Shown: positions 1 through 7,818, numbered from the stretch's first letter. The stretch is 33,039 nt of DNA from Comamonadaceae bacterium (GCA_947450895.1 CANFWT010000027.1:1-33039); one strand, 5' to 3'. Numbers and translations are program-made. The notes: generated from the letters alone by a model not told the origin.

Positions 1-837
1 CTCACCGCCGCCAACACCCTGGCCGACTTGGACGGCTTAGGCACCATCAGCTACCAATGGCAAAGCTCCACAGACGCGGGCAAGACCTGGACGGCGATCA
101 CTGGCGCCACCGCTTCCACCTTCACCCTGGGCCAGGTGCAAGTCGGCTCCACGGTGCGAGCAGTAGCCAGCTACATCGACAGCTTTGGTGCGGTTGAAAG
201 TGTCGCCAGCGCTGCCAGCGCAGCAGTCGCCAATGTGAACGACGCGCCCACTGGCGTGGTCACCATCACCGGCACTGCTACGCAAAGGCAAGTACTCACC
301 GCCGCTAACACCCTGGCCGACTTGGATGGATTGGGCACCATTAGCTACCAATGGCAAGCCTCCAGCGACGACGGTGTGCATTGGGCGAGCATTGACGGCG
401 CCACCGCTTCCACCTTCACCCTGGGCCAAGCGCAAGTCGGCGCCACCGTGCGGGCGCTAGCCAGCTACACCGACGGCTTTGGTGCGGTTGAACGTGTCGC
501 CAGCGCCGCCAGCGCAGCGGTCGCCAACGTGAACGACGCGCCCACGGGCACAGTCACCATCACCGGCACTGCTACGCAAAGGCAAGTACTCACCGCCGCC
601 AACACCCTGGCCGACTTGGACGGCTTAGGCACCATCAGCTACCAATGGCAAAGCTCCACAGACGCGGGCAAGACCTGGACGGCGATCACTGGCGCCACCG
701 CTTCCACCTTCACCCTGACCCAGTCTCAAGTCGGCGCCACGGTGCGGGCAGTAGCGAGCTACACCGACGGCTTTGGTGCGGTTGAAAGCGTAACAAGTGC
801 TGCCAGCGCAGCGGTCGCCAACGTGAACGACGCGCCT
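1..837 (+). repeat. 294-bp tandem repeats encoding Ig-like domains
   Basis: The period is exactly 294 bp: the same CTCACC-starting block begins at 1, 295 and 589. The third copy runs to about 837, where the repeat ends at a NVNDAP motif. Copies 1 and 3 are identical over their first 129 bases (1-129 and 589-717), while copy 2 differs there at many positions. More copies probably lie upstream of the window. Confidence 0.95.
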
Positions 838-1869
838 GTACTTGTTGAGACGATTGGCACGCAATACGGGGCTGAATTTGAGGCTTGGAGTTATGTTGTG
901 CCCAGCAATACTTTTTTTGATGCGGATGGCGATGCTTTGCGTTGGAATGCGAGCTTGGCCACGGGTGCGCTCCCTTCTTGGTTGTCTTTTAACGGCGTAA
1001 CCCGCACTTTCAGTGGTACAACACCTGCGACCGCTGCCGGCGTGTTTAGCGTTCAAGTAGTAGCGACTGATCCTTATGGGGCCAGCGCGGCTGTGAGCAT
1101 CAAGCTCGATATTGCACACACAGTTTTCGGCTCGAATGGGCGTGATGTGATTTCAGGAACTGCTTTGCGAGACATCGTCCATGCGGGGGATGGCGACGAT
1201 ACGGTTTCTGCGAGGGATGGCAATGACGTGATTTACGGAGAGGGCGGTCAAGACCTTTTGGACGGTGGCGCAGGCGCTGACACGCTCTATGGAGGGGGGG
1301 GTGACGACACAGTAAAGGGTGGAGTAGGCGATGACTTGCTGTACGGTGACACTGGTCAAGACCACTTAGATGGTGGTGCCGACAATGACACCTTGTTCGG
1401 TGGTGACGGCGACGACACGTTATCTGGCGGCGGGGGCAACGACACGCTCAATGGTGAAGCCGGGAACGACCACCTTGACGGCGGCACAGGCGACGACACC
1501 TATGTATTCGGCCGAGGCTCTGGTGCAGACATGGTCACCGAGAACGACGCCACGGCGGGCGCCAACGATATAGCCAGTTTTGGCAGCGGCATCGCCTACA
1601 ACCAACTCTGGTTTGCCAAGTCGGGGAACGATCTGCAAGTGTCCATCATTGGCACGACCGACACGCTCACCGTCAGCAATTGGTACGCAGGCAGCCAATA
1701 CCACGTGGAGCAGTTCAAGACCGCAGACGGCAAACTGTTGCTGGACAGCCAAGTGCAAAACCTGGTCGATGCCATGGCCGCATTTGCGCCACCGGCTGCG
1801 GGGCAGAGCAACTTGGGTGGCAGCACTGCCAGCGCGCTGGCGCCGGTGCTGGCGGCCAATTGGCATTGA
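1..1869 (+). CDS. RTX-type secreted adhesin/toxin-like protein, C-terminal part (5' truncated by window)
   Basis: The frame is open from base 1, so the protein begins upstream; about 622 residues are visible. In order these are: two full and one partial copy of a 98-residue Ig-like repeat, each ending in a NVNDAP motif (1-837); a cadherin/dystroglycan-type domain (about 838-1120) with a DADGD segment; twelve nonapeptides of the GGxGxDxLx calcium-binding type (1180-1503); and a haemolysin-related C-terminal domain (about 1501-1770) with an Ala-rich tail. This is the architecture of large RTX proteins exported by type I secretion, where calcium folds the nonapeptide beta-roll outside the cell and the secretion signal lies at the C-terminus. 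The Ig-like repeats suggest an adhesin or surface-layer role, not a pore-forming toxin; that is inference. No type I secretion genes are in the window. An internal TTG at 28 is only an open-frame codon, not a start. Confidence 0.88.
   Translation, partial: LTAANTLADLDGLGTISYQWQSSTDAGKTWTAITGATASTFTLGQVQVGSTVRAVASYIDSFGAVESVASAASAAVANVNDAPTGVVTITGTATQRQVLTAANTLADLDGLGTISYQWQASSDDGVHWASIDGATASTFTLGQAQVGATVRALASYTDGFGAVERVASAASAAVANVNDAPTGTVTITGTATQRQVLTAANTLADLDGLGTISYQWQSSTDAGKTWTAITGATASTFTLTQSQVGATVRAVASYTDGFGAVESVTSAASAAVANVNDAPVLVETIGTQYGAEFEAWSYVVPSNTFFDADGDALRWNASLATGALPSWLSFNGVTRTFSGTTPATAAGVFSVQVVATDPYGASAAVSIKLDIAHTVFGSNGRDVISGTALRDIVHAGDGDDTVSARDGNDVIYGEGGQDLLDGGAGADTLYGGGGDDTVKGGVGDDLLYGDTGQDHLDGGADNDTLFGGDGDDTLSGGGGNDTLNGEAGNDHLDGGTGDDTYVFGRGSGADMVTENDATAGANDIASFGSGIAYNQLWFAKSGNDLQVSIIGTTDTLTVSNWYAGSQYHVEQFKTADGKLLLDSQVQNLVDAMAAFAPPAAGQSNLGGSTASALAPVLAANWH
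1180..1503 (+). repeat. RTX calcium-binding nonapeptide repeats (12 units)
   Basis: Twelve consecutive 27-bp units encode peptides such as HAGDGDDTV, YGGGGDDTV and SGGGGNDTL, matching the GGxGxDxUx consensus. In this family each turn of the parallel beta-roll binds Ca2+. The array is continuous, without the spacer seen between blocks in longer RTX proteins. Confidence 0.95.
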
Positions 1870-1972
1870 CGCCACGGCATCTGCACAGATCTGCGCCAAC
1901 GGCAGCCCAATTTCTATCCTGGGTTGCTGCTGGCAGCGCCGGTAACTGCACGTGCGCCAAGCAACGCGCCGT

Positions 1973-1986
1973 CCGCTTGTAAGCGG
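1973..1986. other. Small perfect hairpin in the convergent gap 1870-2005
   Basis: CCGCTT and AAGCGG form a perfect 6-bp inverted repeat around a 2-base centre. It lies between the convergent RTX and oxygenase genes, where a bidirectional terminator would sit, but there is no T-run on either side. Nothing else was recognised in this 136-bp gap. Confidence 0.3.
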
Positions 1987-2005
1987 TCCAAAGGGTTGCA
2001 AGCGC

Positions 2006-2857
2006 TCAGGCGTCTAGCGCGCGCAGCTCCCGCATGCGTTCGTCAAAGTAGCTGCCCACCGTGTAGCGCTTTGATAGCACCACCTCGCGCCGGGGGTGCA
2101 AAAACAGTGGCAGGGAGACGCGGCTCCTGGCGCGCTCTGGCCCCGTCGGGTTAAGTACGCGGTGCACGGTGGACGGGTAATAGCGGCCTGACGCCTCTTG
2201 CAGCATGTCGCCGATGTTGACGATCAAGAGGCCAAAGTCGCAGGGCACGTCAATCCAGCCGCCGTCTGGGGCACGGATTTGCAGCCCCGGCGCAGTGGCC
2301 GCAGGCAGCAAGGTGAGCAGGTTGATGTCGGTATGGGCGGCGGCGCGCACCGCCTGCGGCGCTTCGTCGCCTGCCAGGGGCGGGTAATGCAGCACGCGCA
2401 ACAAGGTGTGGTCGCTGTTCTGCAGCATCTGCGGCAGCGGCATGGAAAAGCGCGCCCGCACCTCCGTCGGGGAATGCGCCTGCACCCAGCCAAGTAGTGT
2501 GGCGGCCAGGGCGCTGGCCTGGGCGTAGTAGTCGCGGGCGGCCCCAGAAAGCTCGACGGGGTAGCGCCCCCAAGGGAACACGTGAAAAAACTCTTTCAGG
2601 TCGCGTTGCTTTTCGCCTTTGGCGGTCTCAGACACGGCGGTGGAAAAATAGCCGTCGCCCGTGGCGGGGTTAAAGGCGTAGGCGTGTTTGGCTGCTTGGG
2701 CAAAAAAGGCCTGCCACTCGGCGTAAATGCCTTCCACCAGGCTTTGCGGCAAAGGGTGCTTGCGCAAGACGGCAAAGCCCGTCTCGTGCAGGCTGCGGCA
2801 AAACGCCTGGGGCGCGTCGGGGGCCTGGAAGTCCAACACGGGCAATTGCAGCGTCAT
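2006..2857 (-). CDS. 2-oxoglutarate/Fe(II)-dependent oxygenase, isopenicillin N synthase-like
   Basis: 283 residues from the ATG at 2857, chosen because it lies 2 bp after the stop of the nucleoside hydrolase and the protein then begins with the usual LPVLDF strand; an upstream in-frame start would overlap that gene. The Fe(II) ligands are visible as H175-x-D177 and H232, and R246-x-S248 is the 2-oxoglutarate-binding RxS motif. The N-terminal half matches the DIOX_N region. Family members couple decarboxylation of 2-oxoglutarate to hydroxylation or ring closure of a small molecule. Spacing to the nucleoside hydrolase suggests translational coupling and a nucleoside- or nucleobase-related substrate. 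Thymine-7-hydroxylase belongs to this superfamily, but that link is by analogy only. Confidence 0.85.
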   Translation of the reverse strand: MTLQLPVLDFQAPDAPQAFCRSLHETGFAVLRKHPLPQSLVEGIYAEWQAFFAQAAKHAYAFNPATGDGYFSTAVSETAKGEKQRDLKEFFHVFPWGRYPVELSGAARDYYAQASALAATLLGWVQAHSPTEVRARFSMPLPQMLQNSDHTLLRVLHYPPLAGDEAPQAVRAAAHTDINLLTLLPAATAPGLQIRAPDGGWIDVPCDFGLLIVNIGDMLQEASGRYYPSTVHRVLNPTGPERARSRVSLPLFLHPRREVVLSKRYTVGSYFDERMRELRALDA

Positions 2858-2859
2858 AT

Positions 2860-3855
2860 TCAAGCCCCCAGCCAGGCGCCCATCAGGGTGCGTTCGATCA
2901 GCGCTTTGCAGGCAGCAGCTTGTACTTGCATGCACACCTGGGTGTCGGGCACCTCGGGGCCCCAGCCGCTCTGCGGGTAGGCGATGCTTTTGCGCCGCAG
3001 CATGGTCTGGCCCTGCGCCAGGCCGTCTACCGCCACGCGCATGCGGCCGGTTTCGGTGCCAAACAACTCGGGGTTGGTGAGCGCCACAAAGGCCAGCACG
3101 TCGTGGCCAAAGCAGCCGTGGATGGCTGCCACATGCGGGTACAAGCCGCTGTAAAAGTCGGCATAAAACGCCACCGCGTGGTGCAGCGTGTCGGTGGCCA
3201 AGTGCTGGTGGTGCTGGGCAATTTGCGCAAACAGGGTGACTGGCAAGATCACCTGGTGCGTCACGTCCAGGCCCACCATGGTCAGTTCAAAGCCTGCGGT
3301 GAAAACAAGGTCTGCGGCATGTGGATCGTTCCAGATATTGGCCTCGGCCACGGGGGACACATTGCCCGGCTCCAGCACCGCGCCGCCCATGATGACCACC
3401 TGGCGCAGCAAGCGTGGCAGCTGCGGCTCAATGGCCAGCGCCAGCGCCAAGTTGCCCAAGGGGCCAACTGCAACTACCGTGATTTCGCCGGGGTACTGCC
3501 GCGCCATGTCCACGATGAACTGGGCCGAGGTGCGCGCATCTAGCTTGTTGTTGGTGACCACGCGCTGCACCAAGTTGCCCAGGCCGTCGGCGCCGTGGAT
3601 GTGGTCGGGTGGCGCCTCGCCGCGTTTGACCAGCGGCGCGGCCACGCCCTGGGTGACCGGGATCTCGCCGCGCCCGGCAATGGCCAGCAGATACAGGGCG
3701 TTGCAGGTGGCTTGTTCTACCGTCACATTGCCAAAGGTGGTGGTGACGCCCAGCACCTCTATGTCGGGATGGGCCAGCGCGTAGTACAGGGCCATGGCGT
3801 CGTCGACACCGGGGTCGGTGTCGTAAATGACGCGGTAGGGGGCGGGGTGGGTCAT
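2860..3855 (-). CDS. Inosine-uridine preferring nucleoside hydrolase family protein
   Basis: 331 residues from the ATG at 3855; the open frame continues upstream into rbsK and that extension is not credible. The N-terminus carries the calcium-binding, catalytic DTDPGVDD motif (residues 12-19), and a later GHDVLA segment corresponds to the active-site His-Asp region. Length is normal for the family (about 310-340). These enzymes cleave the N-glycosidic bond of ribonucleosides, giving a free base and ribose. The gene lies 47 bp downstream of rbsK, which can phosphorylate the ribose, and 2 bp upstream of the 2-oxoglutarate oxygenase. Base specificity cannot be read from sequence. Confidence 0.93.
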   Translation of the reverse strand: MTHPAPYRVIYDTDPGVDDAMALYYALAHPDIEVLGVTTTFGNVTVEQATCNALYLLAIAGRGEIPVTQGVAAPLVKRGEAPPDHIHGADGLGNLVQRVVTNNKLDARTSAQFIVDMARQYPGEITVVAVGPLGNLALALAIEPQLPRLLRQVVIMGGAVLEPGNVSPVAEANIWNDPHAADLVFTAGFELTMVGLDVTHQVILPVTLFAQIAQHHQHLATDTLHHAVAFYADFYSGLYPHVAAIHGCFGHDVLAFVALTNPELFGTETGRMRVAVDGLAQGQTMLRRKSIAYPQSGWGPEVPDTQVCMQVQAAACKALIERTLMGAWLGA

Positions 3856-3902
3856 GGTGGGCGGCAAGTTGGCTTCGGAAGGCTTTTGGGGTGGTGCGGC
3901 GC

Positions 3903-4838
3903 CTATGGCAAACCGGCGAACTGGCGCAGCGCCTGCAAGGCCGCAGCCTCGTCCGTGCGCGTGGCTTGGATTAAGAGCGCCGCCACGTCGGCGGCGTGGG
4001 GTACGCTGCTTTGCGCGCCCATCTCGGTGCAGGCCAGCGCGGCGGCGGCGCTGGCTTGGCGCAGCGCGTCGGCCATGGTGTGTTGGCCTGCCAGCGCTGC
4101 CACCAGCACGCCACAAAAGGTGTCGCCTGCGCCCGTGGTGTCCACCACCGGCACCTTGAAGCCGGTTTGCAGATGAAAAGTACCGCCCTGGCGGGCCACA
4201 CAACCGCGTGCGCCCAGCGTCACCACCACCGCATCGCAGGGCAGGCGTGTCAGGCAATCTGCCACGCTGCCGCTGTTGCCCGCCAGGGTGCGCAACTCGC
4301 CTTCGTTGACCACCAGCAGGTCCACGGCAGCCAGCAGCGCCGCGCTCAGCGGCCCGGCGGGAGCGGCGTTCAGCACCACCTGTAAGCCTGCGGCCTGCGC
4401 CGCCAGCGCGTAGGCCGTGACCGTGGGCAGCGGAATTTCGAGTTGCAGCAGCAGGTGGCTAAAGCCCTGCAAGGGCGGGAGGTGCGCCGCGTGCAAACAG
4501 GCGTTGGCGCCCGGGGCTACGGTGATGGCGTTTTCGCCCTGGTCGTCTACGCAGATGAAAGCCGTTCCCGTGGCTACACCGCCAGGGCGCACCATGTGCA
4601 GCGTAACGCCAGCGCTGCTTAAGGATGCCTCAATGGGCGCGGCAAAAGCGTCCTCGCCCAGGGCCAGCAGCAGGTGCGTGGCCACGCCCCCGGCACGGGC
4701 GCAGGCCAGCGCCTGGTTGGCGCCCTTGCCTCCGGCGAAGGTCTGGAAGGTGCCGCCCAGCACGGTTTCACCGGGTGCCGGTATGTGCGGCGCGCGCACC
4801 ACAAAGTCCAAATTGGCCGAACCTGCTACCAGCACCAT
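3903..4838 (-). CDS. rbsK: Ribokinase
   Basis: 311 residues, PfkB family. Visible signatures are the substrate-binding GGKGANQA motif (residues 36-43) and the DTTGAGDTF motif (233-241), which contains the catalytic base D239 and the anion hole. It phosphorylates ribose to ribose 5-phosphate in the cytoplasm. The ATG at 4838 follows an AAGGGG purine stretch about 7 bases upstream, a fair Shine-Dalgarno site. It is the first gene of a unit with the nucleoside hydrolase and the oxygenase. No ribose ABC transporter is adjacent, so ribose released inside the cell by the hydrolase is the likely substrate (inference). Confidence 0.93.
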   Translation of the reverse strand: MVLVAGSANLDFVVRAPHIPAPGETVLGGTFQTFAGGKGANQALACARAGGVATHLLLALGEDAFAAPIEASLSSAGVTLHMVRPGGVATGTAFICVDDQGENAITVAPGANACLHAAHLPPLQGFSHLLLQLEIPLPTVTAYALAAQAAGLQVVLNAAPAGPLSAALLAAVDLLVVNEGELRTLAGNSGSVADCLTRLPCDAVVVTLGARGCVARQGGTFHLQTGFKVPVVDTTGAGDTFCGVLVAALAGQHTMADALRQASAAAALACTEMGAQSSVPHAADVAALLIQATRTDEAAALQALRQFAGLP

Positions 4839-4887
4839 GGGCTTGCCCCTTTTTTGTTGAAAACCTAATGTTGGTCAGTGGCGCCAA

Positions 4888-4902
4888 CCGCCACCTTGGC
4901 GG
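4888..4902. other. Perfect hairpin in the rbsK leader / mnmC 3' flank
   Basis: CCGCCA and TGGCGG form a 6-bp perfect stem with a 3-base loop, midway in the 117-bp gap between the mnmC stop and the rbsK start (both on the minus strand). It has no following U-run, so it is a weak terminator candidate or a leader structure. Confidence 0.3.
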
Positions 4903-4955
4903 GGCCGCCGGAGGCAGCCTGCGCACGCGCAAGCAGTGTAGTTTGCAGCTCCGGC

Positions 4956-6638
4956 TCAGGCCCCGCGCTTGGCCAGGCGCTGCGCGTCCAGCAGGCGGGC
5001 CAGGCGTGCGGGCAGCGGCAGCGGCTCGCCGCCAATGCGCGCGGCCAGCAGCTCGGCGCACAGGGCGGCCAGCGTCAGGCCGCGTGCGCCCATGGCCGCA
5101 CTGATCCACACACTGGCGTCGGGCGCGGCTTGCACCGGGCCCACCAGCGGCAGCCGGTCGTGGCTGACGCAGCGCTGGCCTTGCCAGAGTTGTACCTGCC
5201 CGGCATCAAACTGCGGCGCCAGGCTGGCCGCCACCTGCGGCAGCAACTGCGCCAGACGGGCCAGGTTGGCCCGGTGCTGTGCGTTGGCGTCTGGGCTGGG
5301 TGCCGCTTCAAACCCCGCACCGGCAAGCCACATCGGCCCCTGCGCCAGTGGCACCGAGGGCAAAAAATTGCCGTGGCCTTGCACCGGCTGCGCAGCTAAA
5401 CCGCCCAAGCCCGTGCTGGTGCCCATGCTGATGCCACCGTATCGCGGGTGCAAACGTGCCATAGCCTGGGCCATGGCCGCAGTGGGCGCGGGGCCTGCCC
5501 TGAGGTGGCTGGCACCGCCCTGGTGGCTCGGCCCGCCCAGCAGGCGCGAGGCATCCAGCGCATTGGCCAGCACCAGCAGGTCGCTGCGGGCGAGTTCTCG
5601 CCCGTGGGCGTCCAGGCAAACCCAGTGTTCGCCGTCGCGCTCCAGCCGGTGTACCTGCGCCAGTCCGGTAAAGGCGATGCCTGGCGTGGCCAGCCAGGCG
5701 CGCACCAGGGCGGCGCTCTGCAGCCAAAACGCGTCGGGCAAGTGGCGTGGCTTCACTTCGGCGTGCATTGGATCGTCCATGGCCTGACGCAGCCATGCGC
5801 CGCTAGGCGCCCAGTCTTGGCCTTGCACCAGCAGGGCCTGGGCGTGCTGGCGCATCAGCGCGCAGCCGCTGCGCGTGAGTTGCGACACGGGGCCGTCGTC
5901 CGCACTGTGCACCGGGCTGACCAAACCCGCAGGCAAACCCGAGGCGCCTGCAGCCGGGTGGGCCTGCGCATCCAGCACTTGCACTTGCCAGCCGCGCAAG
6001 GCCAATGCCCGGGCCACGCTCGCGCCACTGACTCCCGCCCCAATCACCGTGCAACGCCCGGCTTGGCGCCACTGCGGGCGCGGCGTCTGGCGGCTGCGCA
6101 GCACGGGCCATGCCGGGTCAAACACCCAGTCGGGCGCGGCACCCGATTGAAAACCCAGGGCGTGCAGCGCGTCAGTGTCAACGCCGCCGGCAGCCCGCAA
6201 GGCGGGGGTGAATGTGAGCTGCGTGCCACGCTGGCAGCACTTAGCCAGCGCAGCGAGCGCGTGGGCTTGCGCGCAGGCCACGCCCAGGATGACGCGGTCG
6301 GCCTGCACGGCCAACTGCGTCAGGCTGGGTTTGGGGTCGCCCAGACACAGGGTTAGGGACACTTGTCCGCCATCGAGCAGCAGACGGTAAAAACCGCCTT
6401 GGCCGCCGCGGTCGCTGATGCCGTTGAGGCCCTCGGTGGCACGTGCCCAGTCCTGGGTTTGGGCGGCGTCGGCTTCGCTTGGATGTGCGCATAGCGCAGT
6501 GGCTTGAAGCGCCACGTAATGCAAGCTCGCTCGCGGCCCGGTCGCCGCGCGATGCTGGCGCCAAATCGCAAAAAAATGTGCCCCGTCGGCGAAGTCGGTG
6601 TCCAGCACCGTGTGGGCTGGAAGTGCCGCTGCGGTCAC
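4956..6638 (-). CDS. mnmC: MnmC-type tRNA U34 modification enzyme: intact FAD oxidoreductase, degenerate methyltransferase domain
   Basis: 560 residues from a GTG at 6638. The open frame extends to 6749, but that would run 50 bp into yggX. The C-terminal part has a clear FAD Rossmann motif (VIGAGVSGASVARAL, about residues 198-212), typical of MnmC2, which removes the carboxymethyl group from cmnm5(s2)U34 of tRNA. The first 175 or so residues still align with MnmC1: TVLDTDFADGAHFFAIW stands where the family has a Gly-rich LETGFGLGLNFLATW-type SAM motif, followed by recognisable LHYVAL and DGGQVSLTLCLGD segments. The Gly-rich SAM loop and the expected FYLDGFAP-type catalytic segment are gone, and the usual N-terminal 40 or so residues have no room before yggX. 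The protein is about 100 residues shorter than E. coli MnmC (668). The methyltransferase half is probably inactive. The exact start is uncertain. Confidence 0.82.
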   Translation of the reverse strand: MTAAALPAHTVLDTDFADGAHFFAIWRQHRAATGPRASLHYVALQATALCAHPSEADAAQTQDWARATEGLNGISDRGGQGGFYRLLLDGGQVSLTLCLGDPKPSLTQLAVQADRVILGVACAQAHALAALAKCCQRGTQLTFTPALRAAGGVDTDALHALGFQSGAAPDWVFDPAWPVLRSRQTPRPQWRQAGRCTVIGAGVSGASVARALALRGWQVQVLDAQAHPAAGASGLPAGLVSPVHSADDGPVSQLTRSGCALMRQHAQALLVQGQDWAPSGAWLRQAMDDPMHAEVKPRHLPDAFWLQSAALVRAWLATPGIAFTGLAQVHRLERDGEHWVCLDAHGRELARSDLLVLANALDASRLLGGPSHQGGASHLRAGPAPTAAMAQAMARLHPRYGGISMGTSTGLGGLAAQPVQGHGNFLPSVPLAQGPMWLAGAGFEAAPSPDANAQHRANLARLAQLLPQVAASLAPQFDAGQVQLWQGQRCVSHDRLPLVGPVQAAPDASVWISAAMGARGLTLAALCAELLAARIGGEPLPLPARLARLLDAQRLAKRGA

Positions 6639-6699
6639 GCGCGGTGGGCGCAAATGAGGGTTGGCCGCGCGCCGATGGCTTCGGGGGCGAGGGTGGAGA

Positions 6700-6972
6700 T
6701 CAGGCTGCCGGTGGCACGTAGCCCTGCGCCGCGTCGGCGCCGCCACCAAAAAAGTGGTTTTCCATCTGCCGCGCCAAGTACTGGCGGGCGCGTGCGTCGG
6801 CCAGGTTCAGGCGGTTTTCGTTGACCAGCATGGTCTGGTGCTTGAGCCAGGCTGCCCAGGCTTCTTTGCTCACGCCCTCCCAAATGCGCTTGCCGAGTTC
6901 GCCGGGGTAGGGTGGGAAGTCCAGGCCTTCGGCCTCGGTGCCGAGTTTGATGCAATGAACAGTACGTGCCAT
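6700..6972 (-). CDS. yggX: Probable Fe(2+)-trafficking protein YggX
   Basis: 90 residues with the family hallmarks: MARTVHC at the N-terminus with the conserved Cys7, the [12 protein letters not shown] block, [17 protein letters not shown], and the [10 protein letters not shown] helix. Length matches E. coli YggX (91). The family protects Fe-S clusters from oxidative damage and is linked to Fe(II) trafficking to MutY and aconitase. It sits directly upstream of mnmC on the same strand with about 61 bp between the stop and the chosen mnmC start. Confidence 0.95.
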   Translation of the reverse strand: MARTVHCIKLGTEAEGLDFPPYPGELGKRIWEGVSKEAWAAWLKHQTMLVNENRLNLADARARQYLARQMENHFFGGGADAAQGYVPPAA

Positions 6973-7019
6973 GGGATGCCTTCAAGACGAAAAAGTGACG
7001 GTAAAACTAAAACCGGATC

Positions 7020-7538
7020 TTATTCGCTTTGCGGACCGTTTCCCTGGGGGCCTGGTGGTCTGGGGCTGCCCATGGTGTCCCGTATTTCGCTCAGTTTGGC
7101 GCCAAAGTCAAAATCCTGCGGTTCGACAAACTCCAGGTACGGTGGCAGCGGCGGCTTGGCGGGCACCGCGCGCGTTTTGTGCTTGATCGGACAAAAATAG
7201 GCCTCGGTTTTGCCAATCACTGCGCCGGCAAACGCCACCACGCCCACGCCGTAGGCGCAATAAGTGCAGTGGAACTTCGATACCCAATCCAAGTATTTCA
7301 GTTCCTGGCGGTCAAACACGATGTAGTCACGGCGGGAGACCGGAGTGACTTTGTACACCGGAAAACAAATCGCTTGGTACGCGCAAATGCACACATCCAG
7401 AAACAGCAGCGGCACCACCATGCTGTAAATCACCGGCCCGGTGATGATGTTGATGGGCCGCGACCGCCGCAGCAGGGCGACAAGTCCGAGCCGTTGCTTG
7501 TATTTTTCGCTGCTTGCAGCGGGTGTTTCAGACGTCAT
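7020..7538 (-). CDS. Uncharacterised membrane-anchored Cys-rich protein
   Basis: 172 residues from the ATG at 7538; the upstream open frame runs through the divergent promoter region and is rejected. A hydrophobic segment at about residues 28-58 (INIITGPVIY to FPVYKV) is one or two membrane passes and holds several Cys. It is followed by a RRDYIVFDRQ stretch, a CTYCAYGVGVVAF segment with a CxxC pair, and YFCPIKHK. The C-terminus is Pro-rich and hydrophilic. The CxYC and FCPIxH pattern suggests a conserved family in beta- and gammaproteobacteria without assigned function (from memory, not searched); the Cys/His set could bind metal. It faces a CbpM-like gene across a region with two FNR-type palindromes, hinting at redox-linked expression. 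Confidence 0.75.
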   Translation of the reverse strand: MTSETPAASSEKYKQRLGLVALLRRSRPINIITGPVIYSMVVPLLFLDVCICAYQAICFPVYKVTPVSRRDYIVFDRQELKYLDWVSKFHCTYCAYGVGVVAFAGAVIGKTEAYFCPIKHKTRAVPAKPPLPPYLEFVEPQDFDFGAKLSEIRDTMGSPRPPGPQGNGPQSE

Positions 7539-7647
7539 GTGATGCACCTTGGGGTGGCGACGGTTGGTCGCTTGGGTTTTTTCGCGGGGAGGGCGTAGCC
7601 ATTTAACGGCATTTGCCACGGGCCTGCGCGGCGCACGGCACCGGACC

Positions 7648-7661
7648 TTGACCAGCGTCAA
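7648..7661. promoter_or_regulatory. FNR/CRP-family palindrome TTGAC-N4-GTCAA
   Basis: TTGACCAGCGTCAA is a perfect 5-bp inverted repeat with a 4-base spacer, differing from the FNR consensus TTGAT-N4-ATCAA only at the inner positions; this form also suits Dnr/FixK-like regulators. It lies 110 bp upstream of the minus-strand membrane protein start. A TTAAAT hexamer (minus strand, 7601-7606) would put the site near -61, a class I position. Confidence 0.45.
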
Positions 7662-7736
7662 GTGGCGGCTGCGAGACCGGTGAATCACCCGTCTGCAGCC
7701 CTGTGTTTGGTGGCTGGAAATTCCCAGGGACTGGCA

Positions 7737-7777
7737 TTGACTTGGATCAGTCCGCCAGCGGCTTGAAGGCCTAGGAT
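7737..7777 (+). promoter_or_regulatory. Candidate FNR-type class II promoter for the CbpM-like gene
   Basis: TTGACTTGGATCAG (7737-7750) matches TTGAT-N4-ATCAA at 8 of 10 defined positions. A TAGGAT hexamer (7772-7777) lies downstream so that a start near 7784 would place the palindrome centre at about -41, the usual position for FNR-activated class II promoters. The gene starts at 7819. This spacing agreement is what makes the site credible. Confidence 0.5.
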
Positions 7778-7818
7778 GCGTTTTGCTTGCGCGCAGTTCC
7801 TTTGTTTCGGAGTACCCC

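Noticed and set aside
1180..1503. 27-bp repeated units as a possible CRISPR array
   Set aside because: Units are in frame, have no constant repeat plus variable spacer structure, and encode RTX nonapeptides.
6639..6749. N-terminal extension of mnmC to 6749
   Set aside because: It overlaps yggX by 50 bp and the added residues (Arg/His/Pro-rich) match no part of MnmC.
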